From contig NZ_JANBVH010000024.1 of NCBI RefSeq assembly GCF_024273235.1, positions 1 to 64,000 of the forward strand: DNA of 64,000 bases. The letters run 5' to 3'. Position 1 is the stretch's first letter. Every line of letters starts with the position of its first letter. The position numbers were made by a program, and so were the translations under genes. Below the pieces are notes generated by a model. That model was not told where the DNA came from, did not search any database, and saw only the letters and a program-made list of their open reading frames with translations. Source of the stretch: Sphingomonas faeni. Lineage in GTDB: Bacteria > Pseudomonadota > Alphaproteobacteria > Sphingomonadales > Sphingomonadaceae. This document shows, in pieces, positions 7,411 through 16,116 of the stretch.

Positions 7411-8928
7411 ATGACCGTCATCACCGAAGCCGACCTGATCGAAAGCGTCGCCGACGCGCTCCAGTTCATCAGCTATTACCACCCGATGGATTACATCCGC
7501 GCCTTGGGCGTCGCCTATGAGGCCGAGCAGAGCCCCGCCGCCAAGGATGCGATCGCGCAGATCCTCACCAACAGCCGGATGTGCGCCGAGGGCCACCGCC
7601 CGATCTGCCAGGATACCGGGATCGTCACGATCTTCGTCAAATGGGGCCAGGATTGCCGGCTCGAGTCGACCCGCAGCTTGCAGGAGGTCGTCGACGAGGG
7701 TGTGCGGAAAGCCTATCTCAACCCCGAGAACAAGCTGCGTGCGTCGATCCTCGCCGACCCCGCCTTCACGCGCCGCAACACCAAGGACAACACGCCGAGC
7801 GTGATGCATGTCGAGATGGTGCCCGGCAACACCGTCTCGATCGACGTCGCGGCGAAGGGCGGCGGCAGCGAGAACAAGTCGAAGTTCAAGATGATGAACC
7901 CGAGCGACTCGATCGTCGACTGGGTGCTCGAGATGATCCCGCAGATGGGCGCGGGCTGGTGCCCGCCGGGGATGCTCGGCATCGGCATCGGCGGCACCGC
8001 GGAAAAGTCGATGATCCTCGCCAAGCAGTCGCTGATGGGCTCGATCGACATGGCGCAGCTGAAGGCGCGGGGCCCCAAGAACGACATCGAGGCGCTGCGG
8101 ATCGAGATCTACGACAAGGTCAACGCGCTCGGCATCGGCGCGCAGGGGCTGGGCGGGCTGTCCACGATCCTCGACGTCAAGATCTTCGACTGGCCGACGC
8201 ATGCCGCGTCGAAGCCGGTGGCGATGATCCCGAACTGCGCCGCCACCCGCCACGCGCATTTCGTGCTCGACGGCTCGGGCCCGGTGTATCTGGAGGCGCC
8301 GAAGCTGGAGGAATGGCCGGACGTGAACTGGACGCCCGACAAGGCTGCGATCCGCGTCGATCTCGACACGTTGACGCCTGAAGTCGTGCAGACTTGGAAG
8401 CATGGCGACCGCCTGCTGCTTAACGGCAAGATGCTAACCGGGCGCGACGCCGCGCACAAGCGGATCGCCGACATGCTGGCCAAGGGCGAACCGCTCCCGG
8501 TCGATTTCGCAGGGCGCGTGATCTATTATGTCGGCCCGGTCGATCCGGTCGGCGACGAAGTCGTCGGACCCGCCGGCCCCACCACCGCCACGCGCATGGA
8601 CAAGTTCACCCGCATGATACTCGACCAGGGCCTGCTCGCGATGGTCGGCAAGGCCGAGCGCGGCGCCGACGCGACCAAGGCGATCGCCGAACGCAAATCG
8701 GCCTATCTGATGGCGGTCGGCGGCGCGGCCTATCTCGTCGCGCGCGCGATCAAGGGGAGCAAGGTCGTCGGCTTCGAGGATCTCGGGATGGAAGCGATCT
8801 ACGAATTCGAGGTCGCCGACTTCCCCGTCACCGTGGCGGTCGATTCCGCGGGCGAGAACGTCCACCAGCTTGCGCCGCTGGTCTGGCGCGAGAAGATCGC
8901 ACGCGAAGGGTTGCTGACGCCCGCATGA
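7411..8928 (+). CDS. fumA: Class I fumarate hydratase
   Basis: A 505-residue iron-sulfur fumarase that converts fumarate to malate in the TCA cycle. The N-terminal alpha domain carries NSRMCAEGHRPICQDTGIV, with cysteines that can ligate the [4Fe-4S] cluster, then GGGSENKSKFKMMNPSDS and WCPPGMLGIGIGGTAEKSM. The C-terminal beta domain has LLNGKMLTGRDAAHKRI and VGPAGPTTATRMDKF, the single-chain FumA/FumB arrangement. The ATG at 7411 opens the standard start MTVITEADLIESV. The stop overlaps the start of the next gene by four bases (ATGA). Confidence 0.96.
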   Translation: MTVITEADLIESVADALQFISYYHPMDYIRALGVAYEAEQSPAAKDAIAQILTNSRMCAEGHRPICQDTGIVTIFVKWGQDCRLESTRSLQEVVDEGVRKAYLNPENKLRASILADPAFTRRNTKDNTPSVMHVEMVPGNTVSIDVAAKGGGSENKSKFKMMNPSDSIVDWVLEMIPQMGAGWCPPGMLGIGIGGTAEKSMILAKQSLMGSIDMAQLKARGPKNDIEALRIEIYDKVNALGIGAQGLGGLSTILDVKIFDWPTHAASKPVAMIPNCAATRHAHFVLDGSGPVYLEAPKLEEWPDVNWTPDKAAIRVDLDTLTPEVVQTWKHGDRLLLNGKMLTGRDAAHKRIADMLAKGEPLPVDFAGRVIYYVGPVDPVGDEVVGPAGPTTATRMDKFTRMILDQGLLAMVGKAERGADATKAIAERKSAYLMAVGGAAYLVARAIKGSKVVGFEDLGMEAIYEFEVADFPVTVAVDSAGENVHQLAPLVWREKIAREGLLTPA

Positions 8929-9599
8929 CGACGCGGGTTCGCAGAAGGGGGCAGGGGCCCGTCCGGTGGGTCGTGTCCGTCCTCCTTCTGCTGACCGTCG
9001 GGGTCGTCTACGCGCCGCAGCTGCTCGCGTTTCCGTACAAGCAGCGGATCGGCACCGTCACCGTCTATGCCGAACGCGCGATCGATCCGCGGATCGGCAG
9101 CGAACTGGCGCGTGCCGAGGGCTTGTTGCGCGCCAGCCCGCTCTACACCGGTCCGCTCGATCGGTCGCTGTTCCTCACGGACGGCGGCTGGCGCTGGCGG
9201 CTTCTTGCAATCCAGTCGCCCGGAGCTTTCGCCTTCCGCCGGCCGTTCAGCTCGGCGATCGTCTTCAATCGCAGCGACACCGGCGCCGACCGCGTGACGA
9301 ACGGTCGCGCGGTCGGCAACACCCGCACGCTGTCCGGCGTGATCGCGCACGAGACGACGCACATCATGATCGCCAACCACTTGGGCGAAGTGCGCAGTGC
9401 GATGCTCCCAACCTGGCAGCAGGAGGGGTATGCGGATCACGTCGCGCGTGAGAGCAGCCTGACGGACGCGGATGCTTCGAGTCTTCGCAAGACCGATCCG
9501 GGCGCATCGTCCCTCGTATATTATGACGCCCGTCGCCGGGTCGATGCGACATTGCGGGCTAATGGCGGCTCGGTCGACACGCTGTTCGGCGGTCGCTGA
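8925..9599 (+). CDS. Membrane-anchored peptidase-like protein
   Basis: A 224-residue protein with one N-terminal membrane segment (WVVSVLLLLTVGVVYAPQLL) after a basic stretch, so most of the chain should be periplasmic. GVIAHETTHIMIANHLG holds a HExxH-type zinc motif (HETTH), and WQQEGYADHVARES supplies a downstream glutamate as in gluzincin-like peptidases. The family is not one I can name precisely; protease activity is inferred from the motif. Translation is probably coupled to fumarase through the ATGA overlap, although no functional link is obvious. Confidence 0.75.
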   Translation: MTTRVRRRGQGPVRWVVSVLLLLTVGVVYAPQLLAFPYKQRIGTVTVYAERAIDPRIGSELARAEGLLRASPLYTGPLDRSLFLTDGGWRWRLLAIQSPGAFAFRRPFSSAIVFNRSDTGADRVTNGRAVGNTRTLSGVIAHETTHIMIANHLGEVRSAMLPTWQQEGYADHVARESSLTDADASSLRKTDPGASSLVYYDARRRVDATLRANGGSVDTLFGGR

Positions 9600-9666
9600 A
9601 CGAACCTTTTCGGAACGCACCTTGGCCAGTCCCGTTGGTGACACACCCCTATCGGAGCACCCTATC

Positions 9667-10173
9667 ATGCCCAAGACCGCAATCGCCCTCGTGGCCGCCT
9701 TAACCTTCGCGACCTCCGCATCGGCGCAGTCCGGCGCACCGCAATCGGCGTCGACGCAAAATGGTCTCGGCGGACTTGGTGGTCTAGGCGATCTCGGCGG
9801 ACTCGGTGGCTTGCTCGGTGGTGCGTTGCCGAGCGTCGGATCGATCGGCGCCGGCAATGCCGCCGGCCTGCTCGGCTATTGCCTCAAGAACAACCTGCTC
9901 GGGCAGGGTGGAGCGCTTGGCGCGCTGACCGGCGGACGAAATGGCGCGCCGCGAGGCGGCAGTTCGACGAATGCGCCGGCCACCGGCGCGCAGTCGATCC
10001 TCCAGCGTCTGACCGGGCGGCAGGGCGTGCGCACGTCGCCGGGCTACGCGGCGGGCCAAGAAGGCGAGGTGCAGGCTCCGAACGGGCAGGCGTTCTCGCT
10101 CGACGATCTGGGCGGGCAAGTGAAGACGCGGATGTGCAGCATCGTGCTCAATCGGGCGAAGGCGTTGCTGTAG
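9667..10173 (+). CDS. DUF2501 (YjjA-like) secreted protein
   Basis: A 168-residue protein with a signal peptide (ALVAALTFATSASAQS). A low-complexity stretch of GLGGLGDLGGLGG follows at about residues 34-53. The conserved DUF2501 part contains GLLGYCLKNNLL and ends with VKTRMCSIVLNRAKALL; the two cysteines could form a disulfide. E. coli YjjA is of this family and has no firm function. GGAG precedes the ATG at a suitable distance. Confidence 0.85.
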   Translation: MPKTAIALVAALTFATSASAQSGAPQSASTQNGLGGLGGLGDLGGLGGLLGGALPSVGSIGAGNAAGLLGYCLKNNLLGQGGALGALTGGRNGAPRGGSSTNAPATGAQSILQRLTGRQGVRTSPGYAAGQEGEVQAPNGQAFSLDDLGGQVKTRMCSIVLNRAKALL

Positions 10174-10237
10174 GCGCGGTTCCCTGTATTCGGCACCGCC
10201 GTCGGGCAGAGCGCCGCGCGTGTTCCCGGACCAGCAT

Positions 10238-10290
10238 GTTTCCCCGCGAAGGCGGGGATCCAGACTGGGCTCCCGCCTTCGCGGGAGAAC
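10238..10290. repeat. Palindromic repeat, family A
   Basis: Left arm GTTTCCCCGCGAAGGCGGGG and right arm CCCGCCTTCGCGGGAGAAC around CCAGACTGG. The two arms differ by C/T changes that keep G-U pairing possible. It lies after the DUF2501 gene. Confidence 0.9.
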
Positions 10291-10515
10291 AAGGACGCGT
10301 GCCGCCTGTTCAATCCGTCAGAGAGAGCCGGATTTAGGGGAGGGAGCTAAGTATTCTTGCCTCTTGGACAGCTTCCGGGGAGCTCCGCCGCAAAACAAAA
10401 CCGATCGAGTATCTAGCGCGGTGATTGCCGAAACGGTCCGATATTAGACAGCGCTGGCGGTGGCGCAATGGCCTTCCGTCTCGGACGCAGCACGCCAACA
10501 CACCCCGCAATCCCA

Positions 10516-10563
10516 CAAATGAAAAGAGGCTGCCGGATCGTCTCCCGACGACCCGACAACCTC
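10516..10563 (-). terminator. Intrinsic terminator on the minus strand
   Basis: A 17-base-pair stem (10526-10542 with 10547-10563, three or four G-U pairs, no mismatch) closed by a four-base loop and followed, reading the minus strand, by TTTTCATTT. This is a strong rho-independent terminator. The nearest upstream candidate on that strand is the 18-codon ORF at 10674-10730. Confidence 0.8.
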
Positions 10564-10567
10564 CTGA

Positions 10568-10607
10568 CATGGTCAGCGGCCGGAGAGCTCCAGCCCGGAG
10601 GACCATG
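10568..10607 (-). other. Stable hairpin upstream of the terminator
   Basis: Arms CATGGTC (10568-10574) and GACCATG (10601-10607) are perfectly complementary and enclose a second GGAG-AG-CTCC palindrome and CCGG pairs. With the adjacent terminator this suggests a structured RNA transcribed from the minus strand. Confidence 0.5.
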
Positions 10608-10673
10608 CGTACCGCCTAGCCTATGGACCACGTGTTGACTGGGAGAGGATACTCCCCACGCGGACCGGCGGCG

Positions 10674-10730
10674 TTAGCGGTGCGTCCCCCGAACGAACCG
10701 AACCGAACTCACTGCTGAACCATGAGACAT
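10674..10730 (-). CDS. Candidate 18-codon small ORF or leader peptide
   Basis: ATG at 10730 to TAA at 10674 encodes MSHGSAVSSVRFVRGTHR. On its own such a short frame would be ignored. What supports it is the upstream AAAGGAGGTGATCC, the longest possible Shine-Dalgarno sequence, whose AGGAGG core ends exactly 7 bases before the ATG. A structured region and a strong terminator follow about 110-160 bases downstream. It has no recognised family and no run of a single amino acid that would mark a classical attenuator. It may be a real small protein, a leader peptide, or part of a regulatory RNA. Confidence 0.45.
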   Translation of the reverse strand: MSHGSAVSSVRFVRGTHR

Positions 10731-10746
10731 CGGATCACCTCCTTTC
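10731..10746 (-). promoter_or_regulatory. Full-length Shine-Dalgarno match to the 16S 3' end
   Basis: The minus strand reads GAAAGGAGGTGATCCG. The plus strand GGATCACCTCCTTTC is identical to the last 15 or so bases of bacterial 16S rRNA. Ordinary genes use four to six of these positions. Flanking bases on either side do not match 16S rRNA, so this is not an rRNA gene fragment of any length. Confidence 0.7.
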
Positions 10747-10869
10747 GCTTGTTGAAACAACGCGGCCAAGCCCGACCGCACCCGCAATGTGTGCCGACCG
10801 CGCATGCGATACAAGTCTTGTTTTCCGGAAGTTTTCGGCCGATCTTATGCGACTGTCGTCCTGCCGAAA
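10747..10869. other. Intergenic region, possible promoter
   Basis: No gene. It holds the perfect 11-base palindrome ACAAGTCTTGT at 10811-10821 within an A/T-richer patch (10810-10845) that could be a promoter or operator for the minus-strand transcript ending at 10516. No good -35/-10 pair can be assigned by eye. Confidence 0.3.
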
Positions 10870-11454
10870 TCAGCCGCGACAATCCTCGGTCACGCGCTCG
10901 ATCTCGGCCCAGGACGGCACCACGAGCGGTGGCAGTCCGGCCTGCTGGACGACGAACCGCCCGCGACTGAACCCCATCGCCTCCAGCAAGGAATCGTTCG
11001 GCATCAGCGCAGCCGCGACATAGGGCGGCGTGCCCCCGGTCGGCTGGACGGATACGGCCCGCGTCACGCTCGACGTGCGGATCGTCAGCGGCGTTGGCGG
11101 GGTGCCCGCCCGCGACAGATAGACCTGGCGCGCCGCGGTGTCGCAGCGCAGCGTCAGCGACGCATCCGCATTGGCGGGACCAAACAACGCGATCGAACCG
11201 CGGGCGTCGCGGCGATAGACCCAGGTCCCCGGCGAATACGGCCAGTCGCGCCAGTCCGCGGCGATCGGTACCGGGCGCGGCGCCCGAGCAGGAGGCGGCG
11301 CAACCGTGCGCGGCGGCGGCGGCGGGGCTTCGGCACGCGGTGGCGGGACGCAGCCGGCGATCGACGCGAGCGTCGCCAGGCCGGCAAGGCGCGCCAGGAC
11401 GAGGGGGCTGGCAAGCGATCGCAAGCCGACGAGGTGAGGGGACGGAGTGCGCAT
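10870..11454 (-). CDS. Putative lipoprotein
   Basis: A 194-residue protein with a signal ending in a lipobox-like LASIAGC, then a proline-rich linker (about residues 38-60) and a folded C-terminal domain beginning DWRDWPYSPGTWVYRRDARG. Placement at an outer or inner membrane by lipidation of the cysteine is inferred. I know similar sphingomonad proteins only as hypothetical. The frame is open upstream to 11751, but the ATG at 11454 is the only start that leaves a signal peptide. Confidence 0.8.
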   Translation of the reverse strand: MRTPSPHLVGLRSLASPLVLARLAGLATLASIAGCVPPPRAEAPPPPPRTVAPPPARAPRPVPIAADWRDWPYSPGTWVYRRDARGSIALFGPANADASLTLRCDTAARQVYLSRAGTPPTPLTIRTSSVTRAVSVQPTGGTPPYVAAALMPNDSLLEAMGFSRGRFVVQQAGLPPLVVPSWAEIERVTEDCRG

Positions 11455-11566
11455 CGCATCGCTATGCGGCAGGCCCGGCGGTCGCTCAAGTACGACGAAG
11501 CGCTCTAGGCGGGAACCGCCGCACGGTGGTACCGGTTCAGCGACGGAAGATATCAGGAGAAATTTC

Positions 11567-11944
11567 ATGTCCGACACCGCCGCCCAGACCCCGACCCAGC
11601 TGCTCGTCCAGTCGAACATCTCGGGCACGATGAAAGTCGAGAGCCGCGACGGCGACGCTGTCGGCTCGGTCCATGCGTTCATGGTCCATAAGGGCACCGG
11701 TCGCGTCACGCACGCCGTGCTGAGCCTCGGCGGCTTCCTCGGCATGGGCAAGAGCTTCTATCCCCTGCCGTTCGCGCTGCTCCAGTTCGACGCGGTCCGC
11801 GACCTCTATGTCGTCACGATCGACAAGCGCGTTCTGGAGGGCGGCCCGAGCTGGTCGAACAACGCACCGGTATTCGATCAGGCCTATGCCGACCGCGTCG
11901 CCAGCTATTACGGGTCGAGCAGCGAAGACCTCGTCGTCGGCTAA
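11567..11944 (+). CDS. PRC-barrel domain protein
   Basis: A 125-residue soluble protein with one PRC-barrel domain: SGTMKVESRDGDAVGSVHAF, then GRVTHAVLSLGGFLGMGKSF and YPLPFALL. Such stand-alone PRC-barrel proteins are common in alphaproteobacteria and may be stress-related; no activity is established. AGGAG at 11555-11559 lies 7 bases before the ATG. Its stop overlaps the stop of the convergent antitoxin gene by three to four bases. Confidence 0.88.
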   Translation: MSDTAAQTPTQLLVQSNISGTMKVESRDGDAVGSVHAFMVHKGTGRVTHAVLSLGGFLGMGKSFYPLPFALLQFDAVRDLYVVTIDKRVLEGGPSWSNNAPVFDQAYADRVASYYGSSSEDLVVG

Positions 11945-12261
11945 GCGGCGCGGGGGACGATCCGGTCAAGCGCGCCATTCAAGGCGCGCTTGGCTTCTAA
12001 AAGATCATACTGATTTTGCAGTCGGAGAAAAAAACCTTCCGACAGGCGAAAATAGCGCGATAGGCGCAGATCGAGCTCTCCGTCCATCGGCACGGCACCT
12101 TCCACGACAGACGCGACGCGTTCGGGAGGCACCCCGATATCGCCGGCAAGTTGTTCAATGGTCAGCCGTTCGGGCTCAAGAAATTCGGTGACCAGCATCT
12201 GCCCGGCATGCTCGTTTTCGAGCCATTCAGGGTTAGTGATAGTCGGTGATCTCGACGTCAT
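11941..12261 (-). CDS. higA: HigA-family antitoxin
   Basis: A 106-residue XRE-type antitoxin that should bind HigB and repress its own operon. GQMLVTEFLEPERLTIEQLAGDIGV and PPERVASVV form the helix-turn-helix, followed by LDLRLSRYFRLSEGFFLRLQNQYDL, the HigA signature. It follows the toxin gene and overlaps it by 29 bases, the normal higBA order. Local GC is below that of the neighbours, consistent with horizontal acquisition. The upstream part of the frame inside higB makes the exact start uncertain. Confidence 0.9.
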   Translation of the reverse strand: MTSRSPTITNPEWLENEHAGQMLVTEFLEPERLTIEQLAGDIGVPPERVASVVEGAVPMDGELDLRLSRYFRLSEGFFLRLQNQYDLLEAKRALNGALDRIVPRAA

Positions 12262-12514
12262 ATGCGTCTCCGTCCTTCCACTCGAAACATATGCGCCACT
12301 GCATATTAATGGAAATGGAATATTGGCCAGCGCGGTCGTCTTTCAACGCGTGAAGCCGATTGCCGGGCAGTTCGCCGAGTTCGTCCAGCGATTGAGCCGC
12401 ATCGAGAAGTTTCATCCGGCGTTGTGCCCGCTGCTGCATGTCGACGGGTAGTTTTCGGCTACGATCACCGGTCCAGATAAGCTTGGTTTCGGTATCTTTG
12501 ACGGACTTGATCAT
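12233..12514 (-). CDS. higB: HigB-family toxin (RelE/ParE fold)
   Basis: A 93-residue ribosome-dependent mRNA interferase candidate. DTETKLIWTGDRSRKLP, RAQRRMKLLDAAQSLDELGELPGNRLHAL and the closing YSISINMQWRICFEW fit the HigB family. ATG 12514 was chosen because it gives the typical short N-terminus; the open frame extends upstream to 12601 without likeness to the family. It is the first gene of the higBA pair. Confidence 0.9.
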   Translation of the reverse strand: MIKSVKDTETKLIWTGDRSRKLPVDMQQRAQRRMKLLDAAQSLDELGELPGNRLHALKDDRAGQYSISINMQWRICFEWKDGDAYDVEITDYH

Positions 12515-12641
12515 AGCCAACCTCAAAAAATCGAAGTCACCCTCGATTAGATTTATAAAGGTCGGCCTCCTTTTGCCGTACGACCTGACTTCAGCGGCCA
12601 AGTCATATCTTATACCTTAGGTCATGAGTCAGCGGCGTCAA

Positions 12642-14840
12642 TCAGCGCGATCGCGAGCCCCCCATTCGCATCTTCTGGCTCTTGCCGTAGCGCGTCTTCC
12701 GCGTGCCCGGCTTGCCCTCGTTGCTTCGCCCCATGACAGGCGCCTTCTGCTGATCCACCGGCAGGCCCAGCTCCTCGTTCTCCAGCTGCCGGATCTCGTC
12801 GCGCAAGCGCCCGGCGGTCTCGAACTCGAGATCGCTCGCAGCCTTGCGCATTTGCTTCTCGAGGTCCTCGATGTACGCGCGAAGGTTGTGGCCGACCATG
12901 TGCGGGCGATCCTCGTCGATCGGGATCGTCACCTGATCCTGGCTCGCCACGTGCGCGATGATGTCGCCGATGTTGCGGCGGATCGTCGTTGGGGTGATGC
13001 CGTGCTCGGTGTTGTACGCGACCTGCTTCTCGCGGCGGCGCGCGGTTTCGTTCATCGCGCGCTCCATCGATCCGGTGACGCGGTCGGCGTACAGGATCAC
13101 GCGGCCGTCGACGTTGCGCGCCGCCCTCCCGATCGTCTGGATCAGCGACGTCTCGGAGCGCAGGAAGCCTTCCTTGTCCGCATCGAGGATCGCGACCAGA
13201 CCGCATTCGGGGATGTCCAATCCCTCGCGCAACAGGTTGATGCCGATCAGGACGTCGTACACGCCCAGCCGCAGGTCGCGGATCAGCTCGATGCGTTCCA
13301 GCGTCTCGACGTCGCTGTGCATGTAGCGGACCTTGATCCCCGCCTCGTGCATATATTCGGTCAGATCCTCCGCCATTCGCTTGGTGAGCGTGGTGACGAG
13401 CGTGCGATAGCCGAGCGCCGTCGTTTTGCCGACCTCGACGATGAGGTCCTGGACCTGTTCCTCGACCGGCTTGATCTCGACGGGGGGATCGATCAGCCCG
13501 GTCGGACGGATCACCTGTTCGGCAAACACGCCGCCGGTCTGCTCCATTTCCCAGCTGCCCGGGGTCGCCGAGACATAGGTCGTCGGCGGCCGCATCGCGT
13601 CCCATTCGTTGAAGCGCAGCGGGCGGTTGTCGATCGCGCTCGGTAGGCGGAAGCCATATTCGGCCAGCGTCAGTTTACGGCGGTGATCGCCGCGCGACAT
13701 GCCGTTGATCTGGCCGATCGTGACGTGGCTCTCGTCGACGAACAGCAATGCGTTGTCGGGGAGATATTCGAACAGCGTGGGCGGCGGTTCGCCCGGCATG
13801 CGCCCGGTGAGGAAGCGCGAGTAATTCTCGATCCCCGCGCAGGACCCGGTCGCGGCGATCATCTCCAGGTCGAAGTTGGTGCGTTGCTCAAGCCGCTGCG
13901 CCTCCAGCAGCTTGCCCTCCAGCACCAGCTCCTTCAGCCGCTCGGCGAGTTCATGCTTGATCGCCTCGCCCGCCTGCTTGAGCGTCGGGCCGGGCGTCAC
14001 GTAATGCGAGTTCGCATAGACGCGCACCGAGTTCAGCGACGCGACCTTCTTGCCGGTCAGCGGATCGAATTCGGTGATCTCCTCGATATCGTCGCCGAAG
14101 AACGAGATGCGCCACGCGCTGTCCTCGTAATGCGACGGGAAGATCTCGAGCGTGTCGCCCTTCACGCGGAAATTGCCGCGCTGGAACGCCGCATCGTTCC
14201 GTTTGTACTGGAGCGCGACGAGCTTTCGCACGATCTCGCGCTGGTCGACCGTCGTGCCCTTCTTGAGGTCGAAGATCATCGCCGAATAGGTCTCGACCGA
14301 GCCGATGCCGTACAGGCACGACACCGACGCGACGATGATGACGTCGTCGCGCTCGAGCAGCGCGCGGGTGGCGGAATGCCGCATCCGGTCGATCGACTCG
14401 TTGGTCGACGATTCCTTCTCGATGTAGGTGTCCGAGCGCGCGACATACGCTTCGGGCTGGTAATAATCATAGTAACTGACGAAATACTCGACCGCGTTCT
14501 CGGGGAAGAACGACTTCATCTCGCCGTAGAGCTGTGCGGCCAGGATCTTGTTCGGCGCGAGGATCAGCGCGGGCCGCTGGACGCGGTTGATGACGCTGGC
14601 CATCGTGAAGGTCTTGCCCGAGCCGGTGACGCCGAGCAGCACCTGGTCCTTCTCGCCGTCGGCGATCGCCGAAACCAGTTCGGCGATCGCGGTCGGCTGG
14701 TCGCCCGCCGGTTCGTACTCGCTGACGAGCTTGAACGGCTTGCCGCCCTCGACCTTGTCGGGACGCGCGGTCGGGCGGTGGGGCACGAAAGTGTCGCCGG
14801 TTTCGGGCTCGGCGAGGCTGGTGCGGATCTGAATGGCCAT
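12642..14840 (-). CDS. uvrB: UvrABC system protein B
   Basis: A damage-recognition helicase of nucleotide excision repair, 732 residues. Walker A GVTGSGKT is at residues 70-77; the beta-hairpin region has [15 protein letters not shown]; helicase motifs include [10 protein letters not shown] and QTIGRAARN. The C-terminal UVR domain ([20 protein letters not shown]) binds UvrC. ATG 14840 gives [14 protein letters not shown]; an N-terminal extension of about 20 residues before the core is usual in alphaproteobacteria. Immediately upstream is a palindromic repeat separating it from the divergent reductase gene. Confidence 0.97.
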   Translation of the reverse strand: MAIQIRTSLAEPETGDTFVPHRPTARPDKVEGGKPFKLVSEYEPAGDQPTAIAELVSAIADGEKDQVLLGVTGSGKTFTMASVINRVQRPALILAPNKILAAQLYGEMKSFFPENAVEYFVSYYDYYQPEAYVARSDTYIEKESSTNESIDRMRHSATRALLERDDVIIVASVSCLYGIGSVETYSAMIFDLKKGTTVDQREIVRKLVALQYKRNDAAFQRGNFRVKGDTLEIFPSHYEDSAWRISFFGDDIEEITEFDPLTGKKVASLNSVRVYANSHYVTPGPTLKQAGEAIKHELAERLKELVLEGKLLEAQRLEQRTNFDLEMIAATGSCAGIENYSRFLTGRMPGEPPPTLFEYLPDNALLFVDESHVTIGQINGMSRGDHRRKLTLAEYGFRLPSAIDNRPLRFNEWDAMRPPTTYVSATPGSWEMEQTGGVFAEQVIRPTGLIDPPVEIKPVEEQVQDLIVEVGKTTALGYRTLVTTLTKRMAEDLTEYMHEAGIKVRYMHSDVETLERIELIRDLRLGVYDVLIGINLLREGLDIPECGLVAILDADKEGFLRSETSLIQTIGRAARNVDGRVILYADRVTGSMERAMNETARRREKQVAYNTEHGITPTTIRRNIGDIIAHVASQDQVTIPIDEDRPHMVGHNLRAYIEDLEKQMRKAASDLEFETAGRLRDEIRQLENEELGLPVDQQKAPVMGRSNEGKPGTRKTRYGKSQKMRMGGSRSR

Positions 14841-14907
14841 CGAGGGGGAATATGGGGAACATGGCCTGAGTCGGCAACGGCCAGTAATCACCGCGATACC
14901 CATCTCC

Positions 14908-14985
14908 GTTCTCCTGCGAACGCAGGAGTCCAGGGTTACAGGGGACGCCGTTCGTAACCCTGGGCTCCTGCGTTCGCAGGAGAAC
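14908..14985. repeat. Palindromic repeat, family C
   Basis: Inverted arms GTTCTCCTGCGAACGCAGGA and complement, extended by CCAGGGTTAC/GTAACCCTGG, with an unpaired centre of about 14 bases. Unusually for this window it lies between divergent genes (uvrB and fpr). Confidence 0.9.
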
Positions 14986-15120
14986 CGCAGGAGGAAGGGC
15001 CTGGTTTGGGCAAGGCCAAGTTTAGCTGTTGTTGACCCACCGCACGCACCCCAATACTGCGACCATTTCGCAAGCAATCGATCCGCCAGCGCGATTCTGC
15101 GCGGCCGAAGGAATAGACGC

Positions 15121-15951
15121 ATGACCGCCCCGACCGTCGAAGCAACCCGCGCCCCCGCGCTGATCCCCGAGACGCCCGCGTTCCTCAACGCGAAGGTGCT
15201 GTGGGTGCGCCACTGGAACGAACATCTGTTCAGTTTCGCGATCGAGCGGCCCTCGACCTTCCGCTTCCGCTCGGGCGAATTCGTGATGATCGGCCTCCCG
15301 CAGGAGGGCGGCAAGCCGATCATGCGCGCCTATTCGATCGCCAGCCCACATTATTCGGAGGAGCTGGAGTTCCTGTCGATCAAGGTCGAGGACGGCCCGC
15401 TGACCTCGAAGCTCCAGCTGATACAGCCGGGCGACGAAGTGTATCTCGGCAAGAAGCCCACGGGCACGCTGGTGCTCGACGCGCTGCTGCCGGGCAAGCG
15501 GCTGTTCATGTTCTCGACCGGCACCGGCCTCGCGCCGTTCCTCAGCCTGATGCGCGATCCCGACGTGTATGCCGCGTATGAGCAGGTGATCGTCGTGCAC
15601 AGCGTGCGCCGTGTGAGCGATCTCGCCTATCACGACGAGATGGTCGGGCTGCTGGCGGACGACCCGCTGATCGCGGACGAAGCGCAGACGCAGTTCCACT
15701 ATATCCCGACCGTGACGCGCGAACCGTTCCGCACCACGCGACGGATCGGCGCGCTGATCGAGGACGCCTCGCTGTTCGGCCATCCGGTCCGCGGCGAGCA
15801 GAAGCTCAACCCCGAGACCGACCGCGCGATGCTGTGCGGCTCGACCGAGATGATCAAGGAATTCGCGGTGATGCTCGAGGCTAACGGCTTCGAGGAGGGC
15901 GCGAATTCGAAGCCCGGCACGTTCGTGATCGAGCGCGCCTTCGTCGGCTGA
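15121..15951 (+). CDS. fpr: Ferredoxin-NADP reductase
   Basis: A 276-residue flavoprotein that moves electrons between NADPH and ferredoxin or flavodoxin. FAD binding is marked by [11 protein letters not shown] (RxYSxxS), the NADP site by [13 protein letters not shown] and the late [10 protein letters not shown]; the C-terminus ERAFVG resembles the bacterial subclass ending in an aromatic-containing motif. The ATG at 15121 gives a normal N-terminus. It is transcribed alone, divergent from uvrB. Confidence 0.94.
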   Translation: MTAPTVEATRAPALIPETPAFLNAKVLWVRHWNEHLFSFAIERPSTFRFRSGEFVMIGLPQEGGKPIMRAYSIASPHYSEELEFLSIKVEDGPLTSKLQLIQPGDEVYLGKKPTGTLVLDALLPGKRLFMFSTGTGLAPFLSLMRDPDVYAAYEQVIVVHSVRRVSDLAYHDEMVGLLADDPLIADEAQTQFHYIPTVTREPFRTTRRIGALIEDASLFGHPVRGEQKLNPETDRAMLCGSTEMIKEFAVMLEANGFEEGANSKPGTFVIERAFVG

Positions 15952-15967
15952 CGGCGTAACGCCTTGG

Positions 15968-16057
15968 GTTCCCCCGCGAACGCGGGGCCCCAGGGATTAC
16001 ATCACCGTCGAATGCCGGGAGAGTTCGGGCCTGGACCCCCGCCTTCGCGGGCGCACA
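15968..16057. repeat. Degenerate palindromic repeat, family A/C hybrid
   Basis: Left arm CCCCCGCGAACGCGGGGCCC is followed by CAGGGATTAC (as in family C), while the right arm CCCCCGCCTTCGCGGGCGC is of family A type. The arms pair only partly. Confidence 0.6.
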
Positions 16058-16116
16058 GCTAGTTGCGTCCCCCGCTCAACCCACAGATACTCGCCTCAAA
16101 CAACGAGGAGAGACCC

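Noticed and set aside
10334-10606. 90-codon minus-strand frame crossing the terminator
   Set aside because: It runs through the 17-bp terminator hairpin, is rich in Arg, Cys and Gly, and has no convincing start signal.
10715-10760. Possible 16S rRNA gene fragment
   Set aside because: Only the last 15 bases match; the upstream bases do not resemble the conserved 16S 3' region and no 16S-23S spacer follows.
14841-14900. LexA-type SOS box upstream of uvrB
   Set aside because: Only one GTTC half-site is seen and the second half is off-register, so a box cannot be claimed.
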